A stretch of 64,000 bases of DNA from Bacteroidota bacterium. Lineage in GTDB: Bacteria; Bacteroidota; Bacteroidia; Chitinophagales; LD1. The notes under the pieces are model-generated. The model was given only the letters and a program-made list of their open reading frames with translations. It did not search any database and was not told the origin of the DNA. The position numbers were made by a program, and so were the translations under genes. This document shows positions 48,794 to 57,631 of the stretch, in pieces (within the stretch, counting starts at the first letter, position 1; every line of letters starts with the position of its first letter). Where the stretch lies: positions 1 through 64,000 of the forward strand of contig JADKJG010000012.1 in assembly GCA_016722375.1 (NCBI GenBank). Direction: 5' to 3'.

Positions 48794-49498
48794 ATGAAAC
48801 ACAAACGCTATTTACCCGAAACCGACGAAGGCAAAGTGACCTGGCTCAATGCTTTCAATTTACAATTGCCCACCTATGCCGCCCTGTTTGGTATAGACCC
48901 CGCCGTGGTGACATCGCTGCTCGATGATGGCACTTTTTTCGGCTTTCTGATTGGGCTGATGCCTGCTTTTAAGGATTATCAGAAAACTCTGATTGATTAT
49001 AAAGACATCATTCGCGATGGAGGAGCGCTGGGCGTGTCGGACGTGCCCGCTCCTCCGGGTTTAGCGCCACATATAGCAACCGGCGCCGGAATATTTCAAA
49101 GGGCGGCGTCCGTGGTGGGGCAAATCAAGGCACACCCTGCTTATACCGAATTGATTGGCGCAAACCTCGGCATCATTGGCGAGGAAATAACGGTGGATTA
49201 CGACACGGCAAAACCCAATCCAAAAGGAACTTTGAAAAACAGTCATGCTTATTTGAAGTGGGACAATATGCACGCCGACGGAGCCAATATTGCGGTGGAC
49301 TATACTGGCGGAACCAATTACAAGTTCATAGGCCATGTGGTAGCGGGTCATTTTTTAGACGCGCATACGCCTGATTCGGGCGTAGCTCAAAAGTTTGCTT
49401 ACATCGTGCGCCTCACTTTGGGACCGGAGCAGGAAGAAGTAGGGTCTTGGAGCGACCCGGTTTTTGTAACGGTGACTGGCCAGGAGCTTATGCGATAA
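48794..49498 (+). CDS. Conserved hypothetical protein
   Basis: 234 residues, no signal peptide or membrane segment. The N-terminal part is helical (YLPETDEGKVTWLNAF, then DYQKTLIDYKDIIRDGG). The C-terminal half is beta-rich, ending EVGSWSDPVFVTVTGQ, which has the look of a fibronectin-III-like strand pattern. I recognise it only as a family of uncharacterised Bacteroidota proteins that look like structural or cell-surface-associated factors. It is followed by two hairpins, the second a clear terminator. Confidence 0.7.
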   Translation: MKHKRYLPETDEGKVTWLNAFNLQLPTYAALFGIDPAVVTSLLDDGTFFGFLIGLMPAFKDYQKTLIDYKDIIRDGGALGVSDVPAPPGLAPHIATGAGIFQRAASVVGQIKAHPAYTELIGANLGIIGEEITVDYDTAKPNPKGTLKNSHAYLKWDNMHADGANIAVDYTGGTNYKFIGHVVAGHFLDAHTPDSGVAQKFAYIVRLTLGPEQEEVGSWSDPVFVTVTGQELMR

Positions 49499-49504
49499 GA
49501 CGGA

Positions 49505-49534
49505 GATTTGACAACTTTCTAAATTTGTCAAATC
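49505..49534. repeat. Perfect 10-bp inverted repeat
   Basis: GATTTGACAA (505-514) and TTGTCAAATC (525-534) flank a 10-nt loop directly after the stop codon of the 48794 gene. It could act as an mRNA 3' stabiliser ahead of the terminator. Confidence 0.55.
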
Positions 49535-49543
49535 TATTGGAGC

Positions 49544-49577
49544 AAAAAAGCCATCTCGCAGGGGGTGGCTTTTTTTG
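49544..49577 (+). terminator. Rho-independent terminator
   Basis: AAAAAGCCA pairs with TGGCTTTTT around an 11-nt loop and is followed by a T-run. It ends the 48794 transcription unit. Confidence 0.85.
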
Positions 49578-49649
49578 TTTTACTACTCATTATCATATCA
49601 TCACATTATCACGTTTCCATCGTTTTCTTTCCTTTTTCACCCATAATTC

Positions 49650-49657
49650 TATATTTG
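49650..49657 (+). promoter_or_regulatory. -7 box of hppA
   Basis: TATATTTG matches the consensus; a T-rich segment about 20 nt upstream replaces a clear TTTG -33 box. The leader to the ATG would be about 75 nt. Confidence 0.55.
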
Positions 49658-49734
49658 CCGTCCTTTTTTAACACCCCCCAAAGTTAAGAACAAAGAATTT
49701 TTAAACTTCAATCATAAACCAACAACAATTTTTC

Positions 49735-52026
49735 ATGGAGAATCTGATTTACACCTTGCCGTTATTTGGAGTCATTGCGCTGGCCTACATGGCTTATATG
49801 TCCGCTTGGGTTACCAAGCAAGATGCCGGCGATGCCAAGATGATGGGCATAGCCCAGAATATCGCCGATGGCGCAATGGCGTTTTTGAAAGCCGAGTACC
49901 GCATCCTCTTTATATATGTACTGATTGCCGGATCGGCCTTGGGCGTTCTTTCGCAGGTGCCTAAGGTGGCGGCTCACAGCAGCTATCTGATTATTGGCTC
50001 TTTCGTGATTGGATGTCTCTTCTCGGCGCTGGCGGGTTTCTTAGGAATGAAAATCGCTACCAAGGCGAATGTTCGTACCACGCAGGCGGCTAAAACATCT
50101 TTGGCTAAAGCACTGAAAGTTTCTTTCGGCGGCGGAACCGTGATGGGGCTGGGTGTGGCTGGTTTGGCAGTATTGGGATTGAGTTCTCTGTTCATCATTT
50201 TCTTCTTCCGTTTCATGGGCGGCGATTTTGCTACCGGCGGTGGATATGATGGCATGACGAAGGTGTTGGAGGTGTTGGCAGGTTTTTCGCTTGGTGCTGA
50301 GTCCATTGCCTTGTTTGCCCGTGTGGGTGGAGGTATCTATACCAAAGCAGCTGACGTGGGCGCTGACTTGGTAGGAAAAGTAGAAGCAGGAATTCCGGAA
50401 GACGATCCGCGCAACCCGGCAACGATTGCCGACAACGTGGGCGACAACGTAGGCGACGTAGCGGGTATGGGTGCCGACTTATTCGGTTCTTATGTAGCGA
50501 CGGTTTTGGCTTCGATGGTTTTGGGTAATTACATCATCCGCGATAATGGTGGAAGTATTGCCGACGGTTTTGGCGGTATCGGCCCCATTCTTTTGCCTAT
50601 GACGATTGCCGGTGTAGGAATCATTGCTTCGATTATCGGTACTTGGTTTGTGGGCGTGCCGGACAATGCAAAATCTGATACAGATACGGTGCAGGGTGCT
50701 TTGAATCGCGGCAATAACATCGCGATGCTACTGGCGCTGGCGGCCTCTTTTGGTTTGATAAAATTGATGTTGCCTGAAACCATTCAAATGAGTGTGTTCA
50801 ACGCCGGAAGTTTCAGTATGATGACCACCACTTCGCTGAATGTGTTTTTTGCGGTGTGTATCGGCATGACAGTTGGTTACCTTATTTCTTATATCACAGA
50901 ATACTACACCGGTCTCGGCGGCAAACCGGTTCGTGGCATCGTTCAGAAATCTGCAACAGGTGCGGCGACCAACATCATCGCCGGCCTCGGAACCGGAATG
51001 CTTTCAACAGCTTTCCCGGTCATCATTTTTGCTGCGGCTATCTGGGGCGCTTATGCACTGGCTGGTTTTTATGGAGTAGGAATCGCTGCTTCGGCAATGA
51101 TGGCTACTACAGCAATGCAACTGGCGGTAGATGCTTTCGGACCGATTGCGGATAACGCCGGAGGTATTGCAGAGATGAGTGAACTGCCTAAAGAAGTTCG
51201 CGAGAAAACAGACGTGTTGGATTCGGTGGGCAACACCACCGCTGCGGTAGGAAAAGGATTTGCCATTGCCTCTGCGGCTTTAACAGCGCTGGCGCTTTTC
51301 GCAGCTTATGTAACGCTGACCGGTATTCACGGCATCAACATTTTCGATGCAAAAGTTTTAGCAGCCTTATTTATAGGAGGAATGATTCCGGTGGTGTTCT
51401 CTGCCTTGGCGATGAACTCGGTTGGAAAGGCAGCGATGGATATGGTGAATGAAGTGCGCCGTCAATTCCGCGAAATTCCGGGCATCCTCGAAGGAACCGG
51501 AACGCCGGAGTATGGCAAGTGTGTAGAGATTTCTACCAAAGCAGCACTGCGCGAAATGGTGGCACCGGGGGTAATCACCATCGTCACTCCGATTATTATT
51601 GGAATAGGAATGGGCGCTGAAGCCTTGGGCGCATACATGGCGGGAGTAACCGTGAGCGGTGTGTTGTGGGCTATCTTCCAAAACAACGCCGGTGGTGCTT
51701 GGGATAACGCCAAGAAATCTTTTGAGAAAGGCGTAGAAATTGAAGTGAATGGAAAGATGGAAATGTTCTACAAGAAATCAGAGCCACACAAAGCGGCGGT
51801 GGTAGGCGACACGGTAGGCGATCCTTTCAAAGATACATCCGGCCCTTCGATGAACATCTTGATTAAGCTTTCCTCGCTCGTTGGTTTGACGATTGCTCCG
51901 CTGATTGCGGTGGTAGATCACACAGAAACTTCTGTCAACACCGAAAAGAAAATAGAAGTGAAAGAAGTGGTAACAAAAGCAACTGCGCAAGTAGTCAACT
52001 ATACCGATTACTTAGACAAGAAATAA
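49735..52026 (+). CDS. hppA: K+-stimulated membrane-bound pyrophosphatase
   Basis: 763 residues with about 16 membrane helices. The pyrophosphate-binding motif DVGADLVGKVEAGIPEDDPRNPATIADNVGDNVGDVAGMGADLFGSY is complete. So are GKPVRGIVQKSATGAATNIIAGL and the C-terminal GDTVGDPFKDTSGPSMNILIKL. The segment VGNTTAAVGKG has Ala where K+-independent enzymes have Lys, which predicts the K+-dependent class. It couples PPi hydrolysis to H+ or Na+ export across the inner membrane; which ion cannot be read with certainty. Confidence 0.96.
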   Translation: MENLIYTLPLFGVIALAYMAYMSAWVTKQDAGDAKMMGIAQNIADGAMAFLKAEYRILFIYVLIAGSALGVLSQVPKVAAHSSYLIIGSFVIGCLFSALAGFLGMKIATKANVRTTQAAKTSLAKALKVSFGGGTVMGLGVAGLAVLGLSSLFIIFFFRFMGGDFATGGGYDGMTKVLEVLAGFSLGAESIALFARVGGGIYTKAADVGADLVGKVEAGIPEDDPRNPATIADNVGDNVGDVAGMGADLFGSYVATVLASMVLGNYIIRDNGGSIADGFGGIGPILLPMTIAGVGIIASIIGTWFVGVPDNAKSDTDTVQGALNRGNNIAMLLALAASFGLIKLMLPETIQMSVFNAGSFSMMTTTSLNVFFAVCIGMTVGYLISYITEYYTGLGGKPVRGIVQKSATGAATNIIAGLGTGMLSTAFPVIIFAAAIWGAYALAGFYGVGIAASAMMATTAMQLAVDAFGPIADNAGGIAEMSELPKEVREKTDVLDSVGNTTAAVGKGFAIASAALTALALFAAYVTLTGIHGINIFDAKVLAALFIGGMIPVVFSALAMNSVGKAAMDMVNEVRRQFREIPGILEGTGTPEYGKCVEISTKAALREMVAPGVITIVTPIIIGIGMGAEALGAYMAGVTVSGVLWAIFQNNAGGAWDNAKKSFEKGVEIEVNGKMEMFYKKSEPHKAAVVGDTVGDPFKDTSGPSMNILIKLSSLVGLTIAPLIAVVDHTETSVNTEKKIEVKEVVTKATAQVVNYTDYLDKK

Positions 52027-52045
52027 TTTTTCAAAAAAGAAACCG

Positions 52046-52075
52046 AAAAGCCCTCGACAAACACGGGGGCTTTTT
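52046..52075 (+). terminator. Rho-independent terminator of hppA
   Basis: AAAAGCCCTCG pairs with CGGGGGCTTTTT (one G-U pair) around a 7-nt loop and is followed by T-rich sequence. Confidence 0.85.
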
Positions 52076-52102
52076 ATTTTTGAGAAGTGTAAAACCAGAA
52101 TC

Positions 52103-52501
52103 ATGACGAATAAATTTCTGCTGTCTTGTGTCTTATGTATTGCGTCTTATGTCTGTGTTGCTCAGCAACCACTACCGGCAAAAGTTTATCAAACCATGAC
52201 GGATTCGACCAATTCAATAGATGTAGTGTTTTATAAAGACGAAGGAGGCAGTGTTTCTGCCGACGGACACAATGTTCAGTATTTCAACTCCTTCTTTGCA
52301 AAAGAAACAGCAGATAAAACCAAGGCGATCTCCGCAGGCTCCGTCATGTGGCTGGTGAATGGTCGGGAATATCTGTCCGGTATATTTTTCTTAGGCGATT
52401 CTACCGGCTACCTCGTAGCCAAAAAGGATGGAAAGGAATATGTAAACAAGATCACTCCAATCGGTTTCAATTTTCTGAATGGAGGATATAAAAAAAGATA
52501 A
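52103..52501 (+). CDS. Small exported hypothetical protein
   Basis: 132 residues with a signal peptide ending CVAQQ. The mature part is beta-rich (VDVVFYKDEGGSVSADG, GREYLSGIFFLGDSTGYLVAKKDGKEY) and has no recognised family. It lies 3 nt before yajQ and is probably in the same transcript. Confidence 0.6.
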   Translation: MTNKFLLSCVLCIASYVCVAQQPLPAKVYQTMTDSTNSIDVVFYKDEGGSVSADGHNVQYFNSFFAKETADKTKAISAGSVMWLVNGREYLSGIFFLGDSTGYLVAKKDGKEYVNKITPIGFNFLNGGYKKR

Positions 52502-52504
52502 GCT

Positions 52505-52993
52505 ATGGCAAGTTTTGATGTAATTAGCAAAGTGGACCCGCAAATAGTGGAGAATGCTATTAACGTGGCAAAGAAGGAAATCGCGACCCGCTATGATTTC
52601 CACGGATCTAAAACAGATATTGATTTTAATAAAAAGGATTTGGAGATCCAGATTACCACCGAAAACGAAATGCGTATCAAAGCCATCATTGATATCATCA
52701 TTGTTCGCGGCTCTAAACAAGGAATTGACCCGCGAAGCTATGACGTGAGTAAGGAACATTACTCCTCAGGAGCGATGGTGAAAAAAGAAATCAAGTTGAA
52801 GAATGGCTTGGATAAAGATGCGATGAAGAAAATCACCAAGGCCATTAAAGATTCAGGGCTGAAAGTACAACCGTCACAAATGGATAACCTGGTGCGTGTG
52901 ACCGGAAAGAAAATAGACGACCTGCAAGATGTGATGGCGATGCTGCGCAAAGGCGATTATGGCTATCCACTTCAGTTTGAAAACATGAAATAG
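52505..52993 (+). CDS. yajQ: YajQ-family nucleotide-binding protein
   Basis: 162 residues, the standard length. It begins MASFDVISKVDPQIVENAINVAKKEI with RYDFHGSK, and has GIDPRSYDV, GAMVKKEIKLKNGLD, KITKAIKDSGLKVQ and the final QDVMAMLRKGDYGYPLQFEN, all diagnostic. The family binds nucleic acids or cyclic-di-GMP in some bacteria; its role here is unknown. Confidence 0.95.
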   Translation: MASFDVISKVDPQIVENAINVAKKEIATRYDFHGSKTDIDFNKKDLEIQITTENEMRIKAIIDIIIVRGSKQGIDPRSYDVSKEHYSSGAMVKKEIKLKNGLDKDAMKKITKAIKDSGLKVQPSQMDNLVRVTGKKIDDLQDVMAMLRKGDYGYPLQFENMK

Positions 52994-53031
52994 TAATTCA
53001 ACATTCAAAAATCAAAACGCAGCATTAAACT

Positions 53032-53331
53032 ATGGGCTTTCTCGACAACATGAAACAACTGATGGAAATGAAACAGAAGATGGACGAGGTGAAAAAACGC
53101 CTCGACACTATCGAAGTGGTTTCCGAAAACGAATACGTAAAGGTGACCGCCAACGGCAACAGGAAGATTAAAGATATTGTCATCCTGAAAACAGAGGACA
53201 GGGCTGTTTTGGAAGGTAAATTGCAGAAGGCAATTAACGAGGCTCTAGAGAAGTCAGACAACCTGATGCAAAGTGAAATGATGGCAGTTACTAAAGGCGT
53301 GATGCCTGATATGCCGGGGATAGACGGATAA
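53032..53331 (+). CDS. YbaB/EbfC-family nucleoid-associated protein
   Basis: 99 residues. Central strand region VKVTANGNRKIKDIVI flanked by two long helices (MKQLMEMKQKMDEVKKRLDTIEV and ALEKSDNLMQSEMMAVTKGVMP), as in the YbaB dimer. It binds DNA non-specifically. It follows yajQ by 38 nt. Confidence 0.88.
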   Translation: MGFLDNMKQLMEMKQKMDEVKKRLDTIEVVSENEYVKVTANGNRKIKDIVILKTEDRAVLEGKLQKAINEALEKSDNLMQSEMMAVTKGVMPDMPGIDG

Positions 53332-53343
53332 AGACATTTGTCG

Positions 53344-54267
53344 TTAGCTACTATGTTTCTTTCCCAAAACTTCTTCTAAGGCGCCTCCGATTTTAGGATA
53401 TTCAAAAGTAAATCCGGTGGATAGAATTTTTTCTGCCGAACAGCGCTGACTGCAAAGCAACATACTGCTTAACTCGCCGAGTGCCAGTTCTACTAAAAAC
53501 GAGGGGGCTGGAATCATGACGGCCTTTGATTTGGTCACCCGAAGAATTTCGCGGATGAGTTCTTTCATCAAAACCGAATGGGGAGCAGTGGTATTATAAG
53601 CACCGGAGACCTTTTTGTGCTCCATCGCATGTATCATGAAGCCGCATATATCATCTATATGAATCCAGGGATAATATAATTTGGGTTTATTGAAATAGCC
53701 AGCCATACCCATACGGATACCTTTCACCAAAGCCGGTAAAGCTCCGCCATCTTTAGAAAGGACAATCCCGTTTCGGCAGCGCACTTCACGAATGCCAAGC
53801 GAGCCAATTCGAATCGCTTCCTCTTCCCATTTTTCACAGACCACAGCAAGAAAATCCTTGGCCGGTTTCCGATCTTCGGTCACTAATTCATCTCCACAGT
53901 CACCATAATAGCCCACCGCTGATGCACTGATAAAGGATTCGACCGAATGTTTTTTCTTTTTAAGAGAATGATAAATCATTTGGGCGCTGTTTACCCGGCT
54001 GTCCAAGATTTCTTGTTTCCTTGATTTCGTCCATCTCTTTTCTGCAATGTTCGCCCCTGCCAAATGGATGATAGCCGAAACACCATCCAAAGCCCTTTCA
54101 TCCATTTTGCCGGCATCGACATCCCATTTAAAAAAAGTGGTTCCCTGAGCACCCGGTGCAGCAGGACTTCTTCCCAATGTATTTACTTCATAGCCTCTTT
54201 CTAAAAGCAATTGGCTAAGGCGAGTTCCGACCATCCCGCTGGCACCTGTAATCAGCACTTTTTTCAT
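53344..54267 (-). CDS. TIGR01777-family NAD(P)-dependent epimerase (SDR39U1-like)
   Basis: 307 residues from MKKVLITG. Rossmann motif GASGMVGTRL; IIHLAGANIAEKRW; SSAVGYYGD (active-site Tyr); RNGIVLSKDGGAL; GMAGYFNK; WIHIDD; and a C-terminal DUF1731 segment (LGELSSMLLCSQRCSAEKILSTGFTFEYP). The substrate is unknown. A longer in-frame start at 54285 exists; 54267 matches homologues. It is convergent with the YbaB gene. Confidence 0.9.
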   Translation of the reverse strand: MKKVLITGASGMVGTRLSQLLLERGYEVNTLGRSPAAPGAQGTTFFKWDVDAGKMDERALDGVSAIIHLAGANIAEKRWTKSRKQEILDSRVNSAQMIYHSLKKKKHSVESFISASAVGYYGDCGDELVTEDRKPAKDFLAVVCEKWEEEAIRIGSLGIREVRCRNGIVLSKDGGALPALVKGIRMGMAGYFNKPKLYYPWIHIDDICGFMIHAMEHKKVSGAYNTTAPHSVLMKELIREILRVTKSKAVMIPAPSFLVELALGELSSMLLCSQRCSAEKILSTGFTFEYPKIGGALEEVLGKKHSS

Positions 54268-54303
54268 GCGCTTTCTATTTTTCACAATTTTACTCTATTC
54301 TTC

Positions 54304-54311
54304 TATATTTG
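54304..54311 (+). promoter_or_regulatory. -7 box of the oligopeptide transporter operon
   Basis: TATATTTG matches the consensus, 27 nt before the ATG at 54339. It lies in the divergent gap with the epimerase gene. Confidence 0.55.
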
Positions 54312-54338
54312 CCCGCCTCGCGTTTAAAAATAGTTATT

Positions 54339-56090
54339 ATGAATAAAATATTCAATCGTAATTTTTTGCTCACCCTTTGCGCTGTTTTAATATTAACCGG
54401 CTGTGGTCAAAGCAATAAAAAGAAAGAGAAGAATCAGGTCATCATCCACGAATTGTCGGATACTGATATGCTCAATCCCACCAATTATCAATCGGCAGAA
54501 GCGGGCTATTACCTCGCTCAGATGTTTCAAACTTTGACCGGGGTAGATCCTCGTACTTTAGCAGAGGTACCCTTGCTTTCAAAAACAATGCCGTTGGAAG
54601 AATATGATTCAACCACTAATATTCTGAAATACACTTACGAAATCAGAGAAGAGGCTAAGTGGGATAATGGCACTCCGATTACGGGTAAGGATGTAGATTT
54701 CAGTATGAAAGTTTACAAGTGTCCTACTGTAAATGACGAGTCGCAGAAGCCTTATTTTGAATTAGTGAGCGACATCGTTACCTATCCGGACAATCCGAAA
54801 AAAGTGACCATTGTTTGTAACAAGAAATATATTCTGGCCAAAACCACTTGCGGCTCCTTCATGATTCTGCCTCAATATGTCTATGATCCGAGCAAAACTT
54901 TAGATGGCTATACCGTAAAGCAATTCAACGAAAACGCTAAGGTATTGGCGGAAGACATGAAACTGAAAGAGTTTGGTGCCGCTTACAACTCGGAAAAGTA
55001 TCAGCGCGAAAAGGGATTTATTGTCGGTTCTGGTCCTTATGAATTTGACCAATGGGTGACCGGACAAAAGATTGTGTTGAAGAAGAAAGAAAACTGGTGG
55101 GGTGATAAGTTTGCCGACAAGGAATATGCCTTTGAAGCGCATCCCGACAAATTGATATATCAGGTAATCAAAGACCAGACAGCAGCACTAACTGCATTGA
55201 AAGGACTGAAATTGGATGTGATGAATGGTATTAAGTCTAAAGATTTTATCGAACAGTGTCAAGGTTCACCCAAGGTGACCGAGAACTTCAATCTGTCCAC
55301 TCCTCTTTCGATGGCTTACACCTATTTCGGACTGAATATGCGGAACCCGAAGTTTGAAGATGTCAATGTACGTCGTGCTATGGCGCATCTTACGGACGTA
55401 GAGAAAATCATTCACGTCATTGGATATGACCTGGGACAAAGAGTGAATGGCCCAATCAATCCTTATAAAAAAGGAGCCTTCAACGATACCATTACACCCT
55501 ATGAATTTAACATTGAAAAAGCTAAAAAGATTTTGGCTGATGCCGGTTGGAAAGACAGCAATGGCAATGGAACCATTGATAAGAAGATTCACGGAAAACT
55601 TACCGAGTTCAACATCACATTTACCTACAACGCCGGTAACGACAGCCGTCGTGATACGGCCATGATTTTCAAAGAATCAGCCCGTCAGGCGGGTATTTCG
55701 GTGGATGTGGTGCCTCAAGAATGGTCTATCTATATTGACAATCAGAAGCAACATAAATTTGAGATGTTTTACGGTGCTTGGATTGGTTCAGTGAATCCCG
55801 ATGATCCAAAACAAATCTGGCACACAGAATCTATCAATGGCGGCAGCAACTATGTGTACTTCGGCAACTCTGAAACCGACCAACTGATTGAAAACATTCG
55901 TAGCGAATTAGATGAGACAAAGCGCAATGACCTTTATCGCAAGTTTCAAACTATTTTGCATGACGAAGTGCCTTATATCTTTATCTGGTCACCCAAAGAG
56001 AGAATTGCTATTAGTAAGAAATTCACCAATGCTGAAACATTTGTGGTGCGCCCCGGTTTCAACGAGGCAGCGTTCAAATTGGTTGATTAA
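54339..56090 (+). CDS. ABC transporter substrate-binding lipoprotein (oligopeptide/dipeptide family 5)
   Basis: 583 residues from MNKIFNRN. The signal peptide ends ILTGC (lipobox). Family-5 features: YEIREEAKWDNGTPITGKDVDFSMK at about 105-130, GSGPYEFDQW, NVRRAMAHLTDVEKI, NIEKAKKILADAGW and PYIFIWSPKE. It binds peptides in the periplasm for the permeases that follow. The operon lacks OppD/OppF ATPases, which must be encoded elsewhere. Confidence 0.92.
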   Translation: MNKIFNRNFLLTLCAVLILTGCGQSNKKKEKNQVIIHELSDTDMLNPTNYQSAEAGYYLAQMFQTLTGVDPRTLAEVPLLSKTMPLEEYDSTTNILKYTYEIREEAKWDNGTPITGKDVDFSMKVYKCPTVNDESQKPYFELVSDIVTYPDNPKKVTIVCNKKYILAKTTCGSFMILPQYVYDPSKTLDGYTVKQFNENAKVLAEDMKLKEFGAAYNSEKYQREKGFIVGSGPYEFDQWVTGQKIVLKKKENWWGDKFADKEYAFEAHPDKLIYQVIKDQTAALTALKGLKLDVMNGIKSKDFIEQCQGSPKVTENFNLSTPLSMAYTYFGLNMRNPKFEDVNVRRAMAHLTDVEKIIHVIGYDLGQRVNGPINPYKKGAFNDTITPYEFNIEKAKKILADAGWKDSNGNGTIDKKIHGKLTEFNITFTYNAGNDSRRDTAMIFKESARQAGISVDVVPQEWSIYIDNQKQHKFEMFYGAWIGSVNPDDPKQIWHTESINGGSNYVYFGNSETDQLIENIRSELDETKRNDLYRKFQTILHDEVPYIFIWSPKERIAISKKFTNAETFVVRPGFNEAAFKLVD

Positions 56091-56111
56091 TAGAACGCTC
56101 TTCGGAATTTC

Positions 56112-57626
56112 ATGAAGATTTTCAAATACGAGTTTAGTCTTTCTTTTCCTCTGCTCGGCTATGCGCTGAAGCGGATGGTCATATTTCTGCCTACGCTATT
56201 CATCATTTCGCTGCTCACTTTTATCCTGATTTCGAGTGCGCCCGGCGACCCGGCAGAAACCATGCTGAACCGGAACACCGGCGGCGAAGGACAAGCCTCT
56301 GATAAATTGGCCAGCGATCAAGCCTATCAAGAACTAAAACATCGTTTGGGTTTAGACCTACCGGTATTTTATATTTCATTAGGCAGTTTGGCTTCCTGCG
56401 ATACCATTAACAAAATATCGAAGAGAGACCACCGCGAAAATCTCGAACGGCTTATTTATACGTATGGCAACTGGGACCAGATTTCAAACTACTACAAGCA
56501 AGTCAATAAGTTTGAGCTGACCATACTCAATATCAAGCGCGATTCGCTGACGGCTGATCCTTTGATTGAGCTGCGCAATAATATCAACCGGTTTTATATC
56601 AATTATTCTGACCCGGTTCTTTCCTCATACTTCACGGAGCTAGATGCCCTTATTACTCCCGTTCCGGCACTGGCGGTTTTAAACAAGCCACTACAAGATT
56701 TAAAATCTTCTTATGCAACGATGAAAGAAGAAAAGACCACTTGGAAGCGATATGTCCCCACCCTGAATTGGAGCGGAACCAAAAACCAATACCACCGGTG
56801 GTTGTTTGGCGATGCAAAATGGATTGGAAAGGAAGAAGACTTTACCAAATCGCGGGGCTTTGTTCGCGGCGACTTCGGTATTTCTTATTTTTCTAAGCGT
56901 CCGGTTAAGTCAATTATCTGGGATGGCCTGCAATGGACTTTCCTCATCAGTATTATTTCCATCATCATTCAATACATTGTCTCTATTCCGATTGGTGTTT
57001 ACTCAGCAGTCAACAAAGACAGCCGTGCCGATTCAGTCATCACGACCACACTTTTTGTTCTTTATTCTTTACCGAGCTTCTGGATAGGAACCCTGCTCAT
57101 TTTCTTCCTCGGCGGCGGAGACTATCTCGATATATTCCCTCCCTTTGGTTTGGGCGATACCGACATCACCGATGGGCTTTTTGTTCGCTTTAGCGATTTG
57201 TCCTATCACTTAGTGTTGCCGCTATTTTGCTACACCTACGGTTCCTTTGCCTACTTGTCGAGGCAGATGCGCGGAGGAATGCTCTCGGTATTGCGCCAGG
57301 ATTTTATCCGCACCGCCAATGCCAAGGGGCTTTCTAAAAAAACAGTGATTTGGAAACATGCTTTCCGCAATTCCCTGCTGCCCATCATCACCATCTTTGC
57401 CTACGTATTTCCGGCGCTGATTGGCGGCTCCATCATCATTGAATATCTTTTCACCATACCGGGTTTGGGAAGCATCACTTATCAGGCGGTGGTTCAAAAA
57501 GATTACCCGATGGTATTGACCACCACCATGTTTGCAGCTATCCTGACGCTGGTGGGCTATTTAGTAGCCGACATTTTATATGCTGCGGCAGACCCGCGTA
57601 TTTCTTATTCTAAAAAAGCAGGTTGA
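56112..57626 (+). CDS. Oligopeptide ABC permease, OppB/DppB-type with large loop insertion
   Basis: 504 residues, against about 310-340 for typical OppB. Between the first helix (RMVIFLPTLFIISLLTFILISSAPGDPAE) and the second (WTFLISIISIIIQYIVSIPIG) there is an inserted periplasmic region of about 200 residues with no family match. The rest is canonical: SFWIGTLLIFF, LSRQMRGGMLSVLRQDFIRTANAKGLSKK (the EAA loop contacting the ATPase) and GGSIIIEYLFTIPGLGSITYQAV. It forms the channel with the next gene. Confidence 0.92.
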   Translation: MKIFKYEFSLSFPLLGYALKRMVIFLPTLFIISLLTFILISSAPGDPAETMLNRNTGGEGQASDKLASDQAYQELKHRLGLDLPVFYISLGSLASCDTINKISKRDHRENLERLIYTYGNWDQISNYYKQVNKFELTILNIKRDSLTADPLIELRNNINRFYINYSDPVLSSYFTELDALITPVPALAVLNKPLQDLKSSYATMKEEKTTWKRYVPTLNWSGTKNQYHRWLFGDAKWIGKEEDFTKSRGFVRGDFGISYFSKRPVKSIIWDGLQWTFLISIISIIIQYIVSIPIGVYSAVNKDSRADSVITTTLFVLYSLPSFWIGTLLIFFLGGGDYLDIFPPFGLGDTDITDGLFVRFSDLSYHLVLPLFCYTYGSFAYLSRQMRGGMLSVLRQDFIRTANAKGLSKKTVIWKHAFRNSLLPIITIFAYVFPALIGGSIIIEYLFTIPGLGSITYQAVVQKDYPMVLTTTMFAAILTLVGYLVADILYAAADPRISYSKKAG

Positions 57627-57631
57627 TTCAG